Shown: positions 15,393 through 25,300 of the stretch, piece by piece | Numbering within the stretch: the stretch's first letter is position 1 | Layout: the number at the start of each line of letters is the position of its first letter | Origin: Streptomyces sp. NRRL F-4489 | GTDB lineage: Bacteria; Actinomycetota; Actinomycetes; Streptomycetales; Streptomycetaceae | Direction of reading: 5' to 3' | Assembly: GCF_001509485.1 (NCBI RefSeq) | Contig: NZ_LLZI01000158.1 | Coordinates: 1-64,000 of the forward strand | DNA length: 64,000 nt | The notes under the pieces: model-generated | The model's database searches: none | Told to the model about the DNA's origin: nothing | The model's input: the letters and a program-made list of their open reading frames with translations, nothing else | Position numbers and translations under genes: made by a program

Positions 15393-16580
15393 CTACGGCA
15401 GGTTGCGGGCCATCACGATCCGCTGGACCTGGTTGGTGCCCTCGTAGATCTGCGTGATCTTGGCATCGCGCATCATGCGCTCGAGCGGGTAGTCGCGGGT
15501 GTAGCCGTAGCCGCCGAGGAGCTGGACGGCGTCGGTGGTGATCTCCATGGCGGCGTCGGAGGCGTAGCACTTGGCGGCGGCGCCGAAGAAGGTGAGGTCC
15601 TCGTCCTTGCCGCCGGCCGAGACGCGCTCGGAGCGGGCCGCGGCGGCGTAGGTGAGCTGGCGGGCCGCCTCCAGCTTCATCGCCATGTCGGCCAGCATGA
15701 ACTGCACGCCCTGGAAGTCGCCGATCGGCTTGCCGAACTGCTTGCGCTCCTGGACGTAGCCCTTGGCGTAGTCGAGGGCGCCCTGGGCGATGCCGAGGGC
15801 CTGCGCGGCGATGGTGATGCGGGTGTGGTCCAGGGTCTTCATGGCGGTGGCGAAGCCGGTGCCCTCCGCGCCGATCATGCGGTCGGCGGGGATCCGGACG
15901 TTGTCGAGGTAGACCTCGCGGGTCGGCGAGCCCTTGATGCCGAGCTTCTTCTCCGGGGCGCCGAAGGAGACGCCCTCGTCGCCCTTCTCGACGACGAACG
16001 CCGATATGCCCTTGGAGCGCTTCTCCGGGTCGGTGACGGCCATGACGGTGTAGAACTCCGACACCCCGGCGTTGGTGATCCACCGCTTGACGCCGTTGAG
16101 CACCCAGTGGTCGCCGTCCCGGACGGCCTTGGTCTTCATGCCCGCCGCGTCCGAACCGGCGTCCGGCTCGCTCAGGCAGTACGAGAACATCGCGTCGCCC
16201 TTGGCGAGCGGCCCGAGGTACTTCGCCTTCAGCTCCTCGCTGCCGGAGAGGATCACCGGGAGGGAGCCGAGCTTGTTGACGGCCGGGATCAGGGACGAGG
16301 ACGCGCAGACCCGCGCCACCTCCTCGATCACGATGACCGTGGCCAGCGCGTCCGCCCCGGCACCGCCGTAGGACTCCGGGACGTGAACGGCGTGCAGGTC
16401 GTTGGCGACCAGCGCGTCCAGCGCCTCCTGGGGGAAGCGGGCCTCCTCGTCCACCGCGGCGGCGAACGGCGCGATCTTCGCCTCGGCGAGCGAGCGCACC
16501 GACTCGCGGAGCATGGCGTGCTCCTCCGACGGCCGGTACAGATCGAAATCAGCGGCCGCGTTCTTTCCCACTCGCGCCAA
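15393..16580 (-). CDS. Acyl-CoA dehydrogenase
   Basis: 395 residues, the full length for the family. The N-terminal helical domain, the beta domain with SYCLSEPDAGSD and WITNAG (FAD and substrate contacts), and the C-terminal helical domain with IYEGTNQVQR are all present; Glu380 in that motif is the expected catalytic base. It oxidises acyl-CoA to enoyl-CoA and passes electrons to electron-transferring flavoprotein. Chain preference is unknown. The start appears to be TTG (16580) with AGGGGAG about nine bases upstream; a GTG three codons in is the alternative. It faces the methyltransferase across the shared terminator. Confidence 0.93.
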   Translation of the reverse strand: MARVGKNAAADFDLYRPSEEHAMLRESVRSLAEAKIAPFAAAVDEEARFPQEALDALVANDLHAVHVPESYGGAGADALATVIVIEEVARVCASSSLIPAVNKLGSLPVILSGSEELKAKYLGPLAKGDAMFSYCLSEPDAGSDAAGMKTKAVRDGDHWVLNGVKRWITNAGVSEFYTVMAVTDPEKRSKGISAFVVEKGDEGVSFGAPEKKLGIKGSPTREVYLDNVRIPADRMIGAEGTGFATAMKTLDHTRITIAAQALGIAQGALDYAKGYVQERKQFGKPIGDFQGVQFMLADMAMKLEAARQLTYAAAARSERVSAGGKDEDLTFFGAAAKCYASDAAMEITTDAVQLLGGYGYTRDYPLERMMRDAKITQIYEGTNQVQRIVMARNLP

Positions 16581-16787
16581 GGTGTCTCACTCCCCTGTGA
16601 GGTGTGGCAGCGCTAACTACCGTTAAGTAACCCTTACTGGAAAGGGATTCTAGGGCCGATGCCGGGCCGCGGATAGGTGAGGTTGCCGACAGTCCCCCCA
16701 GCGCGCGTACGCGTTCGGGAAGGGTGCGTTCCGTGCCCGACTATGCTCGGTCAGCACCGTCTTCCCGGAGAACGTCTGGAGCCCCGC

Positions 16788-18155
16788 ATGGCCCTCAAGA
16801 TCACCGTGATCGGCACCGGCTACCTCGGTGCCACCCACGCCGCCGCGATGGCGGAGCTGGGTTTCGAGGTGCTGGGCCTGGACGTCGCCCCCGAGAAGAT
16901 CGAGATGCTGCGGCGGGGCGAGGTCCCGATGTACGAGCCCGGTCTGGAGGAGCTGCTGCGCCGCCACGTCGCCGGGATCGAGGGCTCCAGCGGGCGGCTG
17001 CGGTTCACCACCTCCTACGCCGAGGCCGGCGAGTTCGGCGACGTCCACTTCATCTGCGTCAACACTCCCCAGAAGCACGGCGAGTACGCCTGCGACATGT
17101 CGTACGTCGACGCCGCATTCGACGCGCTCGCGCCGCATCTGCACCGGGCCGCGCTGGTCGTCGGCAAGTCCACCGTGCCGGTGGGCAGCGCGGCCCGGCT
17201 CGCCGAGCGGCTGGCCGCCGCCGCGCCGGCCGGCGCCGACGTCGAGCTGGCCTGGAACCCGGAGTTCCTGCGCGAGGGCTACGCCGTCAAGGACACCCTC
17301 CACCCCGACCGGATCGTGGTCGGCACCGCCGGCCCCGAGCACCTGCCCGAGGGCAGCGGCGGGCGGGCCGAGGCGCTGCTGCGCGAGGTCTACGCCACGC
17401 CGATCGCCGAGGGCTCACCGTTCGTCGTGATGGACTTCCCCACCGCCGAGCTGGTCAAGACCGCCGCCAACTCCTTCCTGGCCACCAAGATCTCGTTCAT
17501 CAACGCCATGGCCGAGGTCTGCGAGGCGGCCGGCGGCGACGTGGTCAAGCTCGCCGAGGCGATCGGCTACGACGAGCGGATCGGCAGCAAGTTCCTGCGG
17601 GCCGGTATCGGCTTCGGCGGCGGCTGCCTGCCCAAGGACATCCGCGCCTTCATGGCCCGGGCCGGCGAACTGGGCGCCGACCAGGCGCTGACCTTCCTCC
17701 GCGAGGTCGACTCGATCAACATGCGGCGCCGCTCCCACATGGTGGAGATGGCCCGCGAGGCGGTCGGCGGCAGCTTCCTCGGCAAGCGGGTCGCGGTCCT
17801 CGGCGCCACGTTCAAGCCCGACTCCGACGATGTGCGGGACTCCCCCGCGCTCAACGTCGCGGGGCAGATCCACCTCCAGGGCGGCCAGGTCACCATCTAC
17901 GACCCCAAGGGCATGGCCAACGCCGAGCGGCTGTTCCCGACGCTGGGCTACGCCGAGAACGCGCGCGAGGCGGTGCGCGGCGCGCATGTCGTACTGCACC
18001 TGACCGAGTGGCGGGAGTTCCGCGAGCTGGATCCGGCGGAGCTGGCGGAGGTGGCGGGCGAGCGGAGCGTTCTGGATGGGCGCAATGCGTTGGACGCGGA
18101 GCTGTGGCGTAAGGCCGGGTGGGTTTATCGGGCGCTCGGTCGCCCTAATGCCTGA
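16788..18155 (+). CDS. ugd: UDP-glucose 6-dehydrogenase
   Basis: 455 residues. The N-terminal NAD-binding domain has VIGTGYLGATHAAAM; the central domain has KSTVPVGSA and WNPEFLREG; the catalytic cysteine is Cys280 in GFGGGCLPKD; the C-terminal domain has GATFKPDSDDVRDSPAL. The enzyme oxidises UDP-glucose twice to UDP-glucuronate, a donor for wall and exopolysaccharides. The ATG at 16788 is chosen over upstream in-frame codons: GGAG lies six bases before it and the dinucleotide fold begins at residue 5. The 207-base upstream gap to the divergent acyl-CoA dehydrogenase holds the promoters. Its product could supply the glycosyltransferases in this window; inference. Confidence 0.95.
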   Translation: MALKITVIGTGYLGATHAAAMAELGFEVLGLDVAPEKIEMLRRGEVPMYEPGLEELLRRHVAGIEGSSGRLRFTTSYAEAGEFGDVHFICVNTPQKHGEYACDMSYVDAAFDALAPHLHRAALVVGKSTVPVGSAARLAERLAAAAPAGADVELAWNPEFLREGYAVKDTLHPDRIVVGTAGPEHLPEGSGGRAEALLREVYATPIAEGSPFVVMDFPTAELVKTAANSFLATKISFINAMAEVCEAAGGDVVKLAEAIGYDERIGSKFLRAGIGFGGGCLPKDIRAFMARAGELGADQALTFLREVDSINMRRRSHMVEMAREAVGGSFLGKRVAVLGATFKPDSDDVRDSPALNVAGQIHLQGGQVTIYDPKGMANAERLFPTLGYAENAREAVRGAHVVLHLTEWREFRELDPAELAEVAGERSVLDGRNALDAELWRKAGWVYRALGRPNA

Positions 18156-18161
18156 TCTCTT

Positions 18162-18250
18162 GCGCCTTCGGCGCCTGTGCGCGTAGCGGGTCGCCGGCCG
18201 CGGTGTCGGCGTTCCCGCCGTGGGGGTGCTGTCTTTCGCGCCTGCGGCGC
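18162..18250. repeat. Two copies of a GCGCC-TNC-GGCGC hairpin
   Basis: Short palindromes at 18162-18174 (GCGCC TTC GGCGC) and 18238-18250 (GCGCC TGC GGCGC) are each followed by related GC-rich sequence (GTAGCGGGTCGCC or GGGTATCCGCTGCGCGG). They lie between ugd and the VOC gene and may act as weak terminators. Such repeats are frequent in Streptomyces intergenic DNA. Confidence 0.55.
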
Positions 18251-18362
18251 GGGGTATCCGCTGCGCGGGGCTGGTCGGCCGCGGTGCCGGGGTGGGTAGA
18301 AATCCGGTGCGTGGGGGTACGCGTGGGAGGGATGGTGCGGGTGAGCCGACGGAGGTAACGCC

Positions 18363-18743
18363 ATGAGCCTGATCAGCCCGGGAGTCGTCGCGGTGGATTG
18401 TTCGGATCCGCGGGGGCTGGCGCAGTTCTATGCGGACGTGCTCGGCTGGGAGGTCGTGGACGACGGGCGGGACGACTGGGTGGAGGTCGCCGGGCCGCGG
18501 GGGCGGGCGCTGGCGTTTCAGCTGGTGGAGGACTACCGGCCGCCGCGGTGGCCGGGTCAGGACGTGCCGCAGCAGTTGCATCTGGACTTCGATGTGCGGC
18601 CGGAGGACATGGACGAGGCCGAGCGGAAGGTGGTCGCGCTGGGTGCCCGGCTGGTCCAGCACGACGAGGGGAAGCGGGACTTCCGGGTCTATCTGGATCC
18701 GGCCGGGCACCCGTTCTGCCTGTGCTTCCCGAAGGAGCGGTGA
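18363..18743 (+). CDS. VOC family protein (glyoxalase/bleomycin-resistance fold)
   Basis: 126 residues with two beta-alpha-beta-beta-beta modules: VVAVDCSDPRGLAQFYADVLGW (residues 7-28) and LHLDFDVRPEDMDEAE. The ending is DPAGHPFCLCF, typical of the glyoxalase-like subgroup. Members bind small molecules, with or without metal; the substrate is not predictable. GGAGGT lies six bases before the ATG. It is separated from the oppositely oriented dipeptidase gene by two bases. Confidence 0.88.
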   Translation: MSLISPGVVAVDCSDPRGLAQFYADVLGWEVVDDGRDDWVEVAGPRGRALAFQLVEDYRPPRWPGQDVPQQLHLDFDVRPEDMDEAERKVVALGARLVQHDEGKRDFRVYLDPAGHPFCLCFPKER

Positions 18744-18745
18744 CC

Positions 18746-19921
18746 TCAGGTCAGGACGGCGTTGGAGGGGGCGCGGCGGGACTGTTCGGCGCGGGCCGCG
18801 TCCTCGGCGGCGCGGAGGACCCGGACGGCGTTCTGCCAGGTCAGTTTGGCCAGGTCGGCGGGTGACCACTTGCGGTCGAGGAGTTCGGCGATCAGCGTGG
18901 GGTAGCTCGCGACGTCGGCGAGGTCCGCGGGGGTGAAGGCGGTGCCGTCGAAGTCGCCGCCGATGCCGATGTGGTCGATGCCGGCGACCTCGCGCATGTG
19001 GTCGAGGTGGTCGGCGACGGTCGCGGCGGTGGCCACCGGGCGCGGGTTGGCGGCCTCGAAGGCGCGCTGGACGGCCATGCCGCGCTCGGTGGTGTCGAGG
19101 TGGTGCAGGCCGTGGGCGCGCATGTTCTCGTCGGCGCGCAGGGTCCACTCGACGGCCGCGGGCAGCACGAACTTCGGGACGAAGGTGGCCATGGCGATGC
19201 CGCCGTTGGCGGGGAGTTGGGCCAGGACGTCGTCGGGGATGTTGCGCGGGTGGTCGCAGACCGCGCGGGCGGAGGAGTGCGAGAAGATCACCGGGGCGGT
19301 GGTGACGCGGAGCGCGTCCCGCATGGTGTCCGGGGAGACGTGCGAGAGGTCGACGAGCATCCCGCAGCGGTTCATCTCGCGGACGACCTCTTCGCCGAAC
19401 GGCGACAGGCCGTGGTGGCGGGGCTCGTCGGTCGCCGAGTCCGCCCAGTCGTTGTTGTCGTTGTGGGTGAGCGTCATATAGCGGACGCCCAGGGCGTGGA
19501 AGGCCCGCAGGGTGGCCAGCGAGTTGTTGATCGAGTGGCCGCCCTCGGCGCCCATGAGGGAGGCGATGCGGCCCTCGGCGCGGGCCGCTTCCATGTCGTC
19601 GGCGGTCCTTGCCAGGCGCAGGTCGGACGCGTAGCGGTCGGTCAGCTGGTGGACGGCGTCGATCTGCTCCAGGGTCGCGCTGACGGCGTGGTCGCCGGCG
19701 TAGTCGGAGCGGACGTACACCGACCAGAACTGCGCGCCGACGCCGCCGGCCCGCAGCCGGGGCAGGTCGGTGTGGAGGGCGGCGCTCTGGTCGGTGGCCA
19801 GGTCGCGGCGGGCGAGGTCGTAGCGGACCTGTTCGCGCAGCGCCCAGGGGAGGTCGTTGTGGCCGTCGACGACGGGCCAGGCGGCGAGGAGTGCGCGGGC
19901 GGTGTCCAGGGCGGCGGTCAC
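18746..19921 (-). CDS. Membrane-dipeptidase family M19 (renal dipeptidase type)
   Basis: 391 residues. The metal-binding residues of the family are seen in [10 protein letters not shown] (HxD), MGAEGGHSI (bridging Glu), [15 protein letters not shown] and [10 protein letters not shown]. These zinc enzymes hydrolyse dipeptides, including some with a D-residue at the C-terminal side. There is no signal peptide, so it should be cytoplasmic. The GTG at 19921 overlaps the purE stop (GTGA), so it is translated coupled to purK-purE and is the last gene of that operon. Confidence 0.93.
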   Translation of the reverse strand: MTAALDTARALLAAWPVVDGHNDLPWALREQVRYDLARRDLATDQSAALHTDLPRLRAGGVGAQFWSVYVRSDYAGDHAVSATLEQIDAVHQLTDRYASDLRLARTADDMEAARAEGRIASLMGAEGGHSINNSLATLRAFHALGVRYMTLTHNDNNDWADSATDEPRHHGLSPFGEEVVREMNRCGMLVDLSHVSPDTMRDALRVTTAPVIFSHSSARAVCDHPRNIPDDVLAQLPANGGIAMATFVPKFVLPAAVEWTLRADENMRAHGLHHLDTTERGMAVQRAFEAANPRPVATAATVADHLDHMREVAGIDHIGIGGDFDGTAFTPADLADVASYPTLIAELLDRKWSPADLAKLTWQNAVRVLRAAEDAARAEQSRRAPSNAVLT

Positions 19922-20469
19922 TTGCCGCCCCCGAAGCCGAAGCCGGCCGTGCCCGCGACCTTGGTGCGCAGCCGCTTGCCCTTCTCGGTGGCCTGGTCGT
20001 TCAGCTCCTGCTGGAACTCCCGCATCCGGGCGAGGAGTTCGGGGTCGTGGGCGGCGAGCATCCGGGCGGCGAGCAGGCCGGCGTTGCGGGCGCCGCCGAC
20101 GGAGACGGTGGCGACGGGCACGCCGGCGGGCATCTGGACGATGGACAGGAGGGAGTCCATGCCGTCGAGGTACTTCAGCGGGACGGGGACGCCGATGACG
20201 GGCAGGGGGGTGACGGAGGCGAGCATGCCGGGGAGGTGGGCGGCCCCGCCCGCGCCGGCGATGATCGCCTTCAGGCCGCGGCCGGCCGCCTGCTCGCCGT
20301 ACGCGATCATCTCGTGCGGCATGCGGTGGGCGGAGACGACATCGACCTCGTAGCCGATCTCGAACTCGTCCAGGGCCTGGGCGGCGGCCTCCATGACCGG
20401 CCAGTCCGAGTCGGAGCCCATGACGATGCCGATGAGGGGGGTGGTGCGGGGGGCGGGGCTGGCCGTCAT
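19918..20469 (-). CDS. purE: N5-carboxyaminoimidazole ribonucleotide mutase
   Basis: 183 residues. A class I PurE with [13 protein letters not shown] near the start, VSAHRMP and [12 protein letters not shown], the segments that bind the ribonucleotide and carry the catalytic His. It converts N5-CAIR, the PurK product, to CAIR in purine synthesis. The C-terminal 25 residues (Lys-rich, ending GFGFGGGK) go beyond the enzyme core. The ATG overlaps the purK stop (ATGA) and the purE stop overlaps the dipeptidase GTG. Confidence 0.97.
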   Translation of the reverse strand: MTASPAPRTTPLIGIVMGSDSDWPVMEAAAQALDEFEIGYEVDVVSAHRMPHEMIAYGEQAAGRGLKAIIAGAGGAAHLPGMLASVTPLPVIGVPVPLKYLDGMDSLLSIVQMPAGVPVATVSVGGARNAGLLAARMLAAHDPELLARMREFQQELNDQATEKGKRLRTKVAGTAGFGFGGGK

Positions 20470-21617
20470 TCGGTGATCGTTCCTCGCAGGTAGCCGGCGG
20501 CGTGCGCGGCGCGCTCGCGCACCTCCGCCAGGTCGTCGCCGTAGGTGTTGACGTGCCCGACCTTGCGGCCCGGCTTCACGTCCTTGCCGTACATGTGAAT
20601 CTTCAACCGCGGGTCGCGTGCCATGCAATGGAGGTACGCGCCGTACATGTCGGGGTAGTCGCCGCCGAGGACGTTGGCCATCACCGTCCAGCGGGCGCGC
20701 GGGCGGGGGTCGCCGAGCGGGAGGTCGAGGACGGCGCGGACGTGGTTGGCGAACTGCGAGGTGATCGCGCCGTCCTGGGTCCAGTGCCCGGAGTTGTGCG
20801 GGCGCATGGCGAGTTCGTTGATCAGTACGGCGGGGGTGCCGTCGGCGTCGCGGACCTCGAACAGCTCGACGGCGAGGTGGCCGACGACGCCGAGCTCGTC
20901 GGCGATGCGCAGGGCGAGCTGCTGGGCGTGGGTGGACAGCTCGTCGGAGATACCGGGGGCCGGGGCGATCACGGTGTCGCAGACGCCGTCGACCTGGATG
21001 GACTCCACGACGGGGTAGGCGACGGCCTGGCCGTGCGGGGAGCGGACGACGTTGGCGGCCAGCTCGCGGACGAAGGGGACCTTCTCCTCGGCCAGGACGG
21101 GCACGCCGGCGCGGAACGGCTCGGCCGCCTCCTCGGAGGATCGTACGAGCCAGACGCCCTTGCCGTCGTAGCCGCCTCGGACGGTCTTGAGGATCACCGG
21201 GAAGCCGTCGCCCTCGGCCGCGAAGCGCGCGACGTCCTCGGGGTCGGCGACGATGCGGTGGCGGGGGCAGGGGGCGCCGATGGCGGACAGCTTGGCCCGC
21301 ATGACGCCCTTGTCCTGGGCGTGCCGCAGGGCCTCCGGGCCGGGGCGGATGACGATGCCGTCGGCCTCCAGCGCGCGCAGGTGCTCGGTCGGCACGTGCT
21401 CGTGGTCGAAGGTGAGGACATCGCAGCCGCGGGCGAAGGCGCGCAGGGTCTCCAGGTCGCGGTAGTCGCCGATGACGACGTCGCTGACCACCTGGGCCGC
21501 CGAGTCCTGCGGGGTGTCGCTGAGGAGCTTGAACTTGATGCCGAGGGGGATACCCGCCTCGTGGGTCATACGGGCGAGCTGACCGCCGCCGACCATGCCG
21601 ACTACCGGGAACGTCAC
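20466..21617 (-). CDS. purK: 5-(carboxyamino)imidazole ribonucleotide synthase
   Basis: 383 residues. An ATP-grasp enzyme: N-terminal [14 protein letters not shown], the central ATP-binding [16 protein letters not shown], and the metal/ATP residues in [11 protein letters not shown]. It carboxylates AIR with bicarbonate and ATP to N5-CAIR, which PurE then isomerises. The start is GTG at 21617. It is the first gene of the operon purK, purE, dipeptidase; the upstream 161-base gap to the divergent chagasin-like gene must carry its promoter. Confidence 0.97.
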   Translation of the reverse strand: MTFPVVGMVGGGQLARMTHEAGIPLGIKFKLLSDTPQDSAAQVVSDVVIGDYRDLETLRAFARGCDVLTFDHEHVPTEHLRALEADGIVIRPGPEALRHAQDKGVMRAKLSAIGAPCPRHRIVADPEDVARFAAEGDGFPVILKTVRGGYDGKGVWLVRSSEEAAEPFRAGVPVLAEEKVPFVRELAANVVRSPHGQAVAYPVVESIQVDGVCDTVIAPAPGISDELSTHAQQLALRIADELGVVGHLAVELFEVRDADGTPAVLINELAMRPHNSGHWTQDGAITSQFANHVRAVLDLPLGDPRPRARWTVMANVLGGDYPDMYGAYLHCMARDPRLKIHMYGKDVKPGRKVGHVNTYGDDLAEVRERAAHAAGYLRGTITE

Positions 21618-21778
21618 GCCCCCAGGGTAGCCGCCCGGTGGTGGTGCGCCCGACCCCGGGTTGGAGGTTCCTCCGAGCGCAGGCGTTCGGGGAATTCCTT
21701 CGAAGGTCCAGATCCGCGGTGGGTTCCGGACCGGCCGGTACGTCCTCCGGCCGGGTCCGGCGATGAGGGGGAGGCCGC

Positions 21779-22189
21779 ATGGAGAGCGGCGATATAGCCA
21801 GGCGTTCCCGGGCGCTGGTGACCGCGGTCGCCGTCACCGCCCTGCTGATCGCCCTGTACACGGTGGTCAGCCGGCTGTCCGGGCCGGAGGTCTACGGGCC
21901 GGACGACAGCGAGATCGCGGTCGCGGCCGGCGGCCGCTTCACCGTCGAGGTGCCCGACGACCCCGGCGGCGGCTTCCACTGGATCGTCGCCGCGCCCCGG
22001 CCGGATCCGGCCGTTCTGCGCCCGGCCGGCGAGCGGGTCCCGGACGGCGGCGGCACCCGGTGGCTGGACTTCCGGGCCGTCCGCCCCGGCCGCACCGACC
22101 TGCGGCTGCTGCGCTGCCACCGGTGCGCGACCGGGGCCGCCTACGAGCCGGGCGCGCGGGCCCTCAACTTCCGTGTCACGGTGGGATGA
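21779..22189 (+). CDS. Exported chagasin-like (I42) protease-inhibitor-fold protein
   Basis: 136 residues. A signal anchor at about 12-30 ([19 protein letters not shown]) is followed by a small beta domain. Three I42 landmarks can be matched: [12 protein letters not shown] corresponds to the NPTTGYxW loop, [15 protein letters not shown] to the GxG-containing strand, and [11 protein letters not shown] to the following strand ending where the RPW loop would be. Chagasins block papain-like cysteine proteases. The first loop is changed (DPGGG for NPTTG) and the last is a CHRC pair, so inhibitory activity is uncertain. GGGGGAGG precedes the ATG. It is divergent from purK and followed by gtrA-like. 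Confidence 0.6.
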   Translation: MESGDIARRSRALVTAVAVTALLIALYTVVSRLSGPEVYGPDDSEIAVAAGGRFTVEVPDDPGGGFHWIVAAPRPDPAVLRPAGERVPDGGGTRWLDFRAVRPGRTDLRLLRCHRCATGAAYEPGARALNFRVTVG

Positions 22190-22330
22190 CCGGGGCCCGG
22201 CCGGCCGCCCGCCGGCGGTGGCGCGGGGCAGCCGCCCGCGCACCGCCCCCTGTGAGGGCCGTGGTTAGCATGGGGGCCCACCGGGCCGCCGGCCCGGCCC
22301 ACCGCCCACGACGGGGAGCTGAACGATCAC

Positions 22331-22840
22331 ATGAGTGAACGGAGCGCGCTGCGGTCGCGGCTGGAGGCGCTCACCCGGGAGATCGTGAAGTTCGGCGCCG
22401 TCGGCGGCGCCGGGGTCGTGGTGAACTTCGCGGTCTTCAACCTCGTCCGGCACCTGACCGAGCTGCCCGTCGTCCGGGCCAGCGTCGTGGCGACGGTGGT
22501 GGCCACCGGCACCAACTACGTCGGCTACCGCTACTTCGCGTACCGGGACCGCGACAAGCGCGGCCGCACCCGGGAGCTGACCCTCTTCCTGCTGTTCAGC
22601 GTGGTCGGCCTGGTCATCGAGAACGGCATCCTCTACGCGGCGACGTACGGCTTCGGCTGGGACACCCCGCTGCAGAGCAATGTGTTCAAGTTCCTCGGCA
22701 TCGGCCTCGCCACCCTCTTCCGCTTCTGGTCGTACCGCACCTGGGTCTTCCGGGCGCTGCCGGCCCGGGAGGCGGTGGAGACGGCGGAGGCGTTCCTGGC
22801 GGACGGGTCGCGGCTGCCGAGCGGCGCCGGCCGGAAGTAG
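22331..22840 (+). CDS. GtrA family membrane protein
   Basis: 169 residues with four membrane segments (about 20-41, 46-68, 82-105 and 112-133). The family pattern is FGAVGGAGVVVNFAVFNLV, then GTNYVGYRYFAYR and KFLGIGLATLFRFWSYRTWVF. GtrA proteins are thought to flip or present polyprenyl-phosphate sugars for polysaccharide modification. The partner transferase is not adjacent; candidates in this window are the GT2 at 7.0 kb and the wall-polymer cassette at 55.7 kb. It ends 16 bases from the histidine-kinase stop on the other strand. Confidence 0.9.
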   Translation: MSERSALRSRLEALTREIVKFGAVGGAGVVVNFAVFNLVRHLTELPVVRASVVATVVATGTNYVGYRYFAYRDRDKRGRTRELTLFLLFSVVGLVIENGILYAATYGFGWDTPLQSNVFKFLGIGLATLFRFWSYRTWVFRALPAREAVETAEAFLADGSRLPSGAGRK

Positions 22841-22855
22841 CGGCCGGCCCCCCTG

Positions 22856-24103
22856 TCACTCCTCGGCCTGCTCGCCCTCCCGCGCCAGGAACAGCGCGAA
22901 GACCGGCGGGTGCTGCTGGAGCAGCTCCAGGCGGCCGCCGTCCGCCTCGGCGAGGTCGCGGGCGACGGCGAGGCCGAGGCCGGTGGAGTTCCGGCCGGAG
23001 ACGGTCCGCTCGAAGACCCGGGAGCCGAGGTCCGGCGGGACGCCGGGGCCGGCGTCGGTGACCTCCACGACGGCCTGATTGCCGGTGACGCGGGTGCGCA
23101 GCGCGACCGTCCCGGCACCGTGCATGAGGGAGTTCTCGATCAGGGTGGCCAGCACCTGGGCGACCGCGCCGGGGGTGCCGACGGCCCGCAGGCCCTTCTT
23201 GCCGGAGCGGACGATGGCCCGCCCGGCGCTGCGGTAGGCCGGCCGCCACTCCTCGATCTGCTGCTTGACGACCTCGTCGAGGTCGAAGGCGACCGCCGAG
23301 CCGGTGCGCGGGTCCCGGGAATTCGTGAGCAGCCGCTGCACCACGTCCGTCAGCCGCTCCACCTGGGCCAGCGCGATGGTGGCCTCTTCCTTCACGGTGT
23401 CCGGGTCGTCGGTGAGGGTGATCTCCTCCAGGCGCATGGACAGCGCGGTCAGCGGGGTGCGGAGCTGGTGGGAGGCGTCGGCGGCGAGGCGGCGCTCGGC
23501 GGTGAGCATCCGGGCGATCCGCTCGGCGCTGGCGTCGAGGACGTCGGCGACGCGGTCCAGCTCCTGGACGCCGTAGCGGCGGTGGCGGGGGCGGGGGTCG
23601 CCGGAGCCGAGCCGTTCGGCGGTCTCGGCGAGGTCGGTGAGCGGGGCGGTCAGGCGGCGGGCCTGCCGGATGGCGAGGACCACGGCCGCCAGGATGGCCA
23701 GCAGGGCGACGGCCAGGATGACCAGGAGGGTGCGGCCGATCTCGGCGCTGACCGTGGAGCGGGACTCCTGGACGGTGACCGCCTCGCCGCGGTCCCCGTG
23801 CACCGTGGACTCGATCACGTCGCCGGCCGGGCGCCGGCCGATCTCGATACGGGGCTTGCCGGGGACCTTGATCACGGCGTAGCGGTGGGCGGTGATCTGC
23901 TCGGAGAGGACCTCCGGGGTGATCTTCTCGCCGCTGCCCAGCCGGCTCTCGACTATCCCGACCAGCCGGACCGCCTCGGACGCCACGCTCTCCTGCGCGC
24001 CGGCCTGGATCGTACGGGTCTCGACGATCACCAGGGAGACACCGAAGACGGCGATGACGACGAGCACCACGGCGAGCGTGGAGTTGATCAGGCGGCGGCG
24101 CAC
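22856..24103 (-). CDS. Sensor histidine kinase
   Basis: 415 residues. Two membrane segments (about 8-28 and 126-146) bracket an extracellular sensor of about 95 residues. HAMP follows at about 147-200. The DHp domain has ASHQLRTPL with His212 as phosphoacceptor. The ATPase domain has N-box ENSLMHG, G1 DAGPGVP and G2 STGLGLAVARDL. The start is GTG at 24103, six bases after the response-regulator stop, so the two form one operon. The stimulus is unknown. Confidence 0.94.
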   Translation of the reverse strand: MRRRLINSTLAVVLVVIAVFGVSLVIVETRTIQAGAQESVASEAVRLVGIVESRLGSGEKITPEVLSEQITAHRYAVIKVPGKPRIEIGRRPAGDVIESTVHGDRGEAVTVQESRSTVSAEIGRTLLVILAVALLAILAAVVLAIRQARRLTAPLTDLAETAERLGSGDPRPRHRRYGVQELDRVADVLDASAERIARMLTAERRLAADASHQLRTPLTALSMRLEEITLTDDPDTVKEEATIALAQVERLTDVVQRLLTNSRDPRTGSAVAFDLDEVVKQQIEEWRPAYRSAGRAIVRSGKKGLRAVGTPGAVAQVLATLIENSLMHGAGTVALRTRVTGNQAVVEVTDAGPGVPPDLGSRVFERTVSGRNSTGLGLAVARDLAEADGGRLELLQQHPPVFALFLAREGEQAEE

Positions 24104-24109
24104 GGGCCG

Positions 24110-24790
<681 letters not shown>

Positions 24791-25300
24791 GGGCCGATGG
24801 TAGTCCGATGTACCGACAGCGAGGGGCGGACCAGCACGGATGGGCGACAGCGGGCCGATTCGCGCGCCGGGCTCGCACGCCCGGGGCGCGGGCGCACGGG
24901 TGCGGACGTGGTCGCAAAGAGCGGACCGGATGGTTCCGCAAGTGAGTGTGAGCGTTCTCTCACCACTCCCAACGGCGCGCCGACCGGACGTATGGTGGCC
25001 GGAACGTCCAACGCACAACCAATGGGACCCATGGCGCGGAACCGCTGTCATGGCCCTTGTTGTGTGCGGGGCCGGTACCCCCGGTCCCTTGCACAGTGAA
25101 AGACCTGTCGACCGGGTCCGCCGGCCGCGCCGTCGCGGCACGGGGGCGTGGATCCCGGTGTACGGCCTCCCGTCGGCCTCCCTGTGTGGGGGCCGAACCT
25201 CCCGGACGTGAGGGCGGGCAGGGCGGCGCCGGTGCCGGTCATCCCCCACCCGGGCGCTTACCGAGTCCCTCGGACGCGTCCCGAGAAGCAAGGAACCACC
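24791..25300. other. 510-base divergent region between the response regulator and the peptide transporter
   Basis: No gene seen. At 24944-24968 is an imperfect palindrome (GAGTGTGAG, six-base spacer, CTCACCACTC) that could be an operator. AAGGA at about 25290-25294 is the transporter ribosome site. The long gap suggests regulated divergent promoters; I cannot locate hexamers with confidence. Confidence 0.45.
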
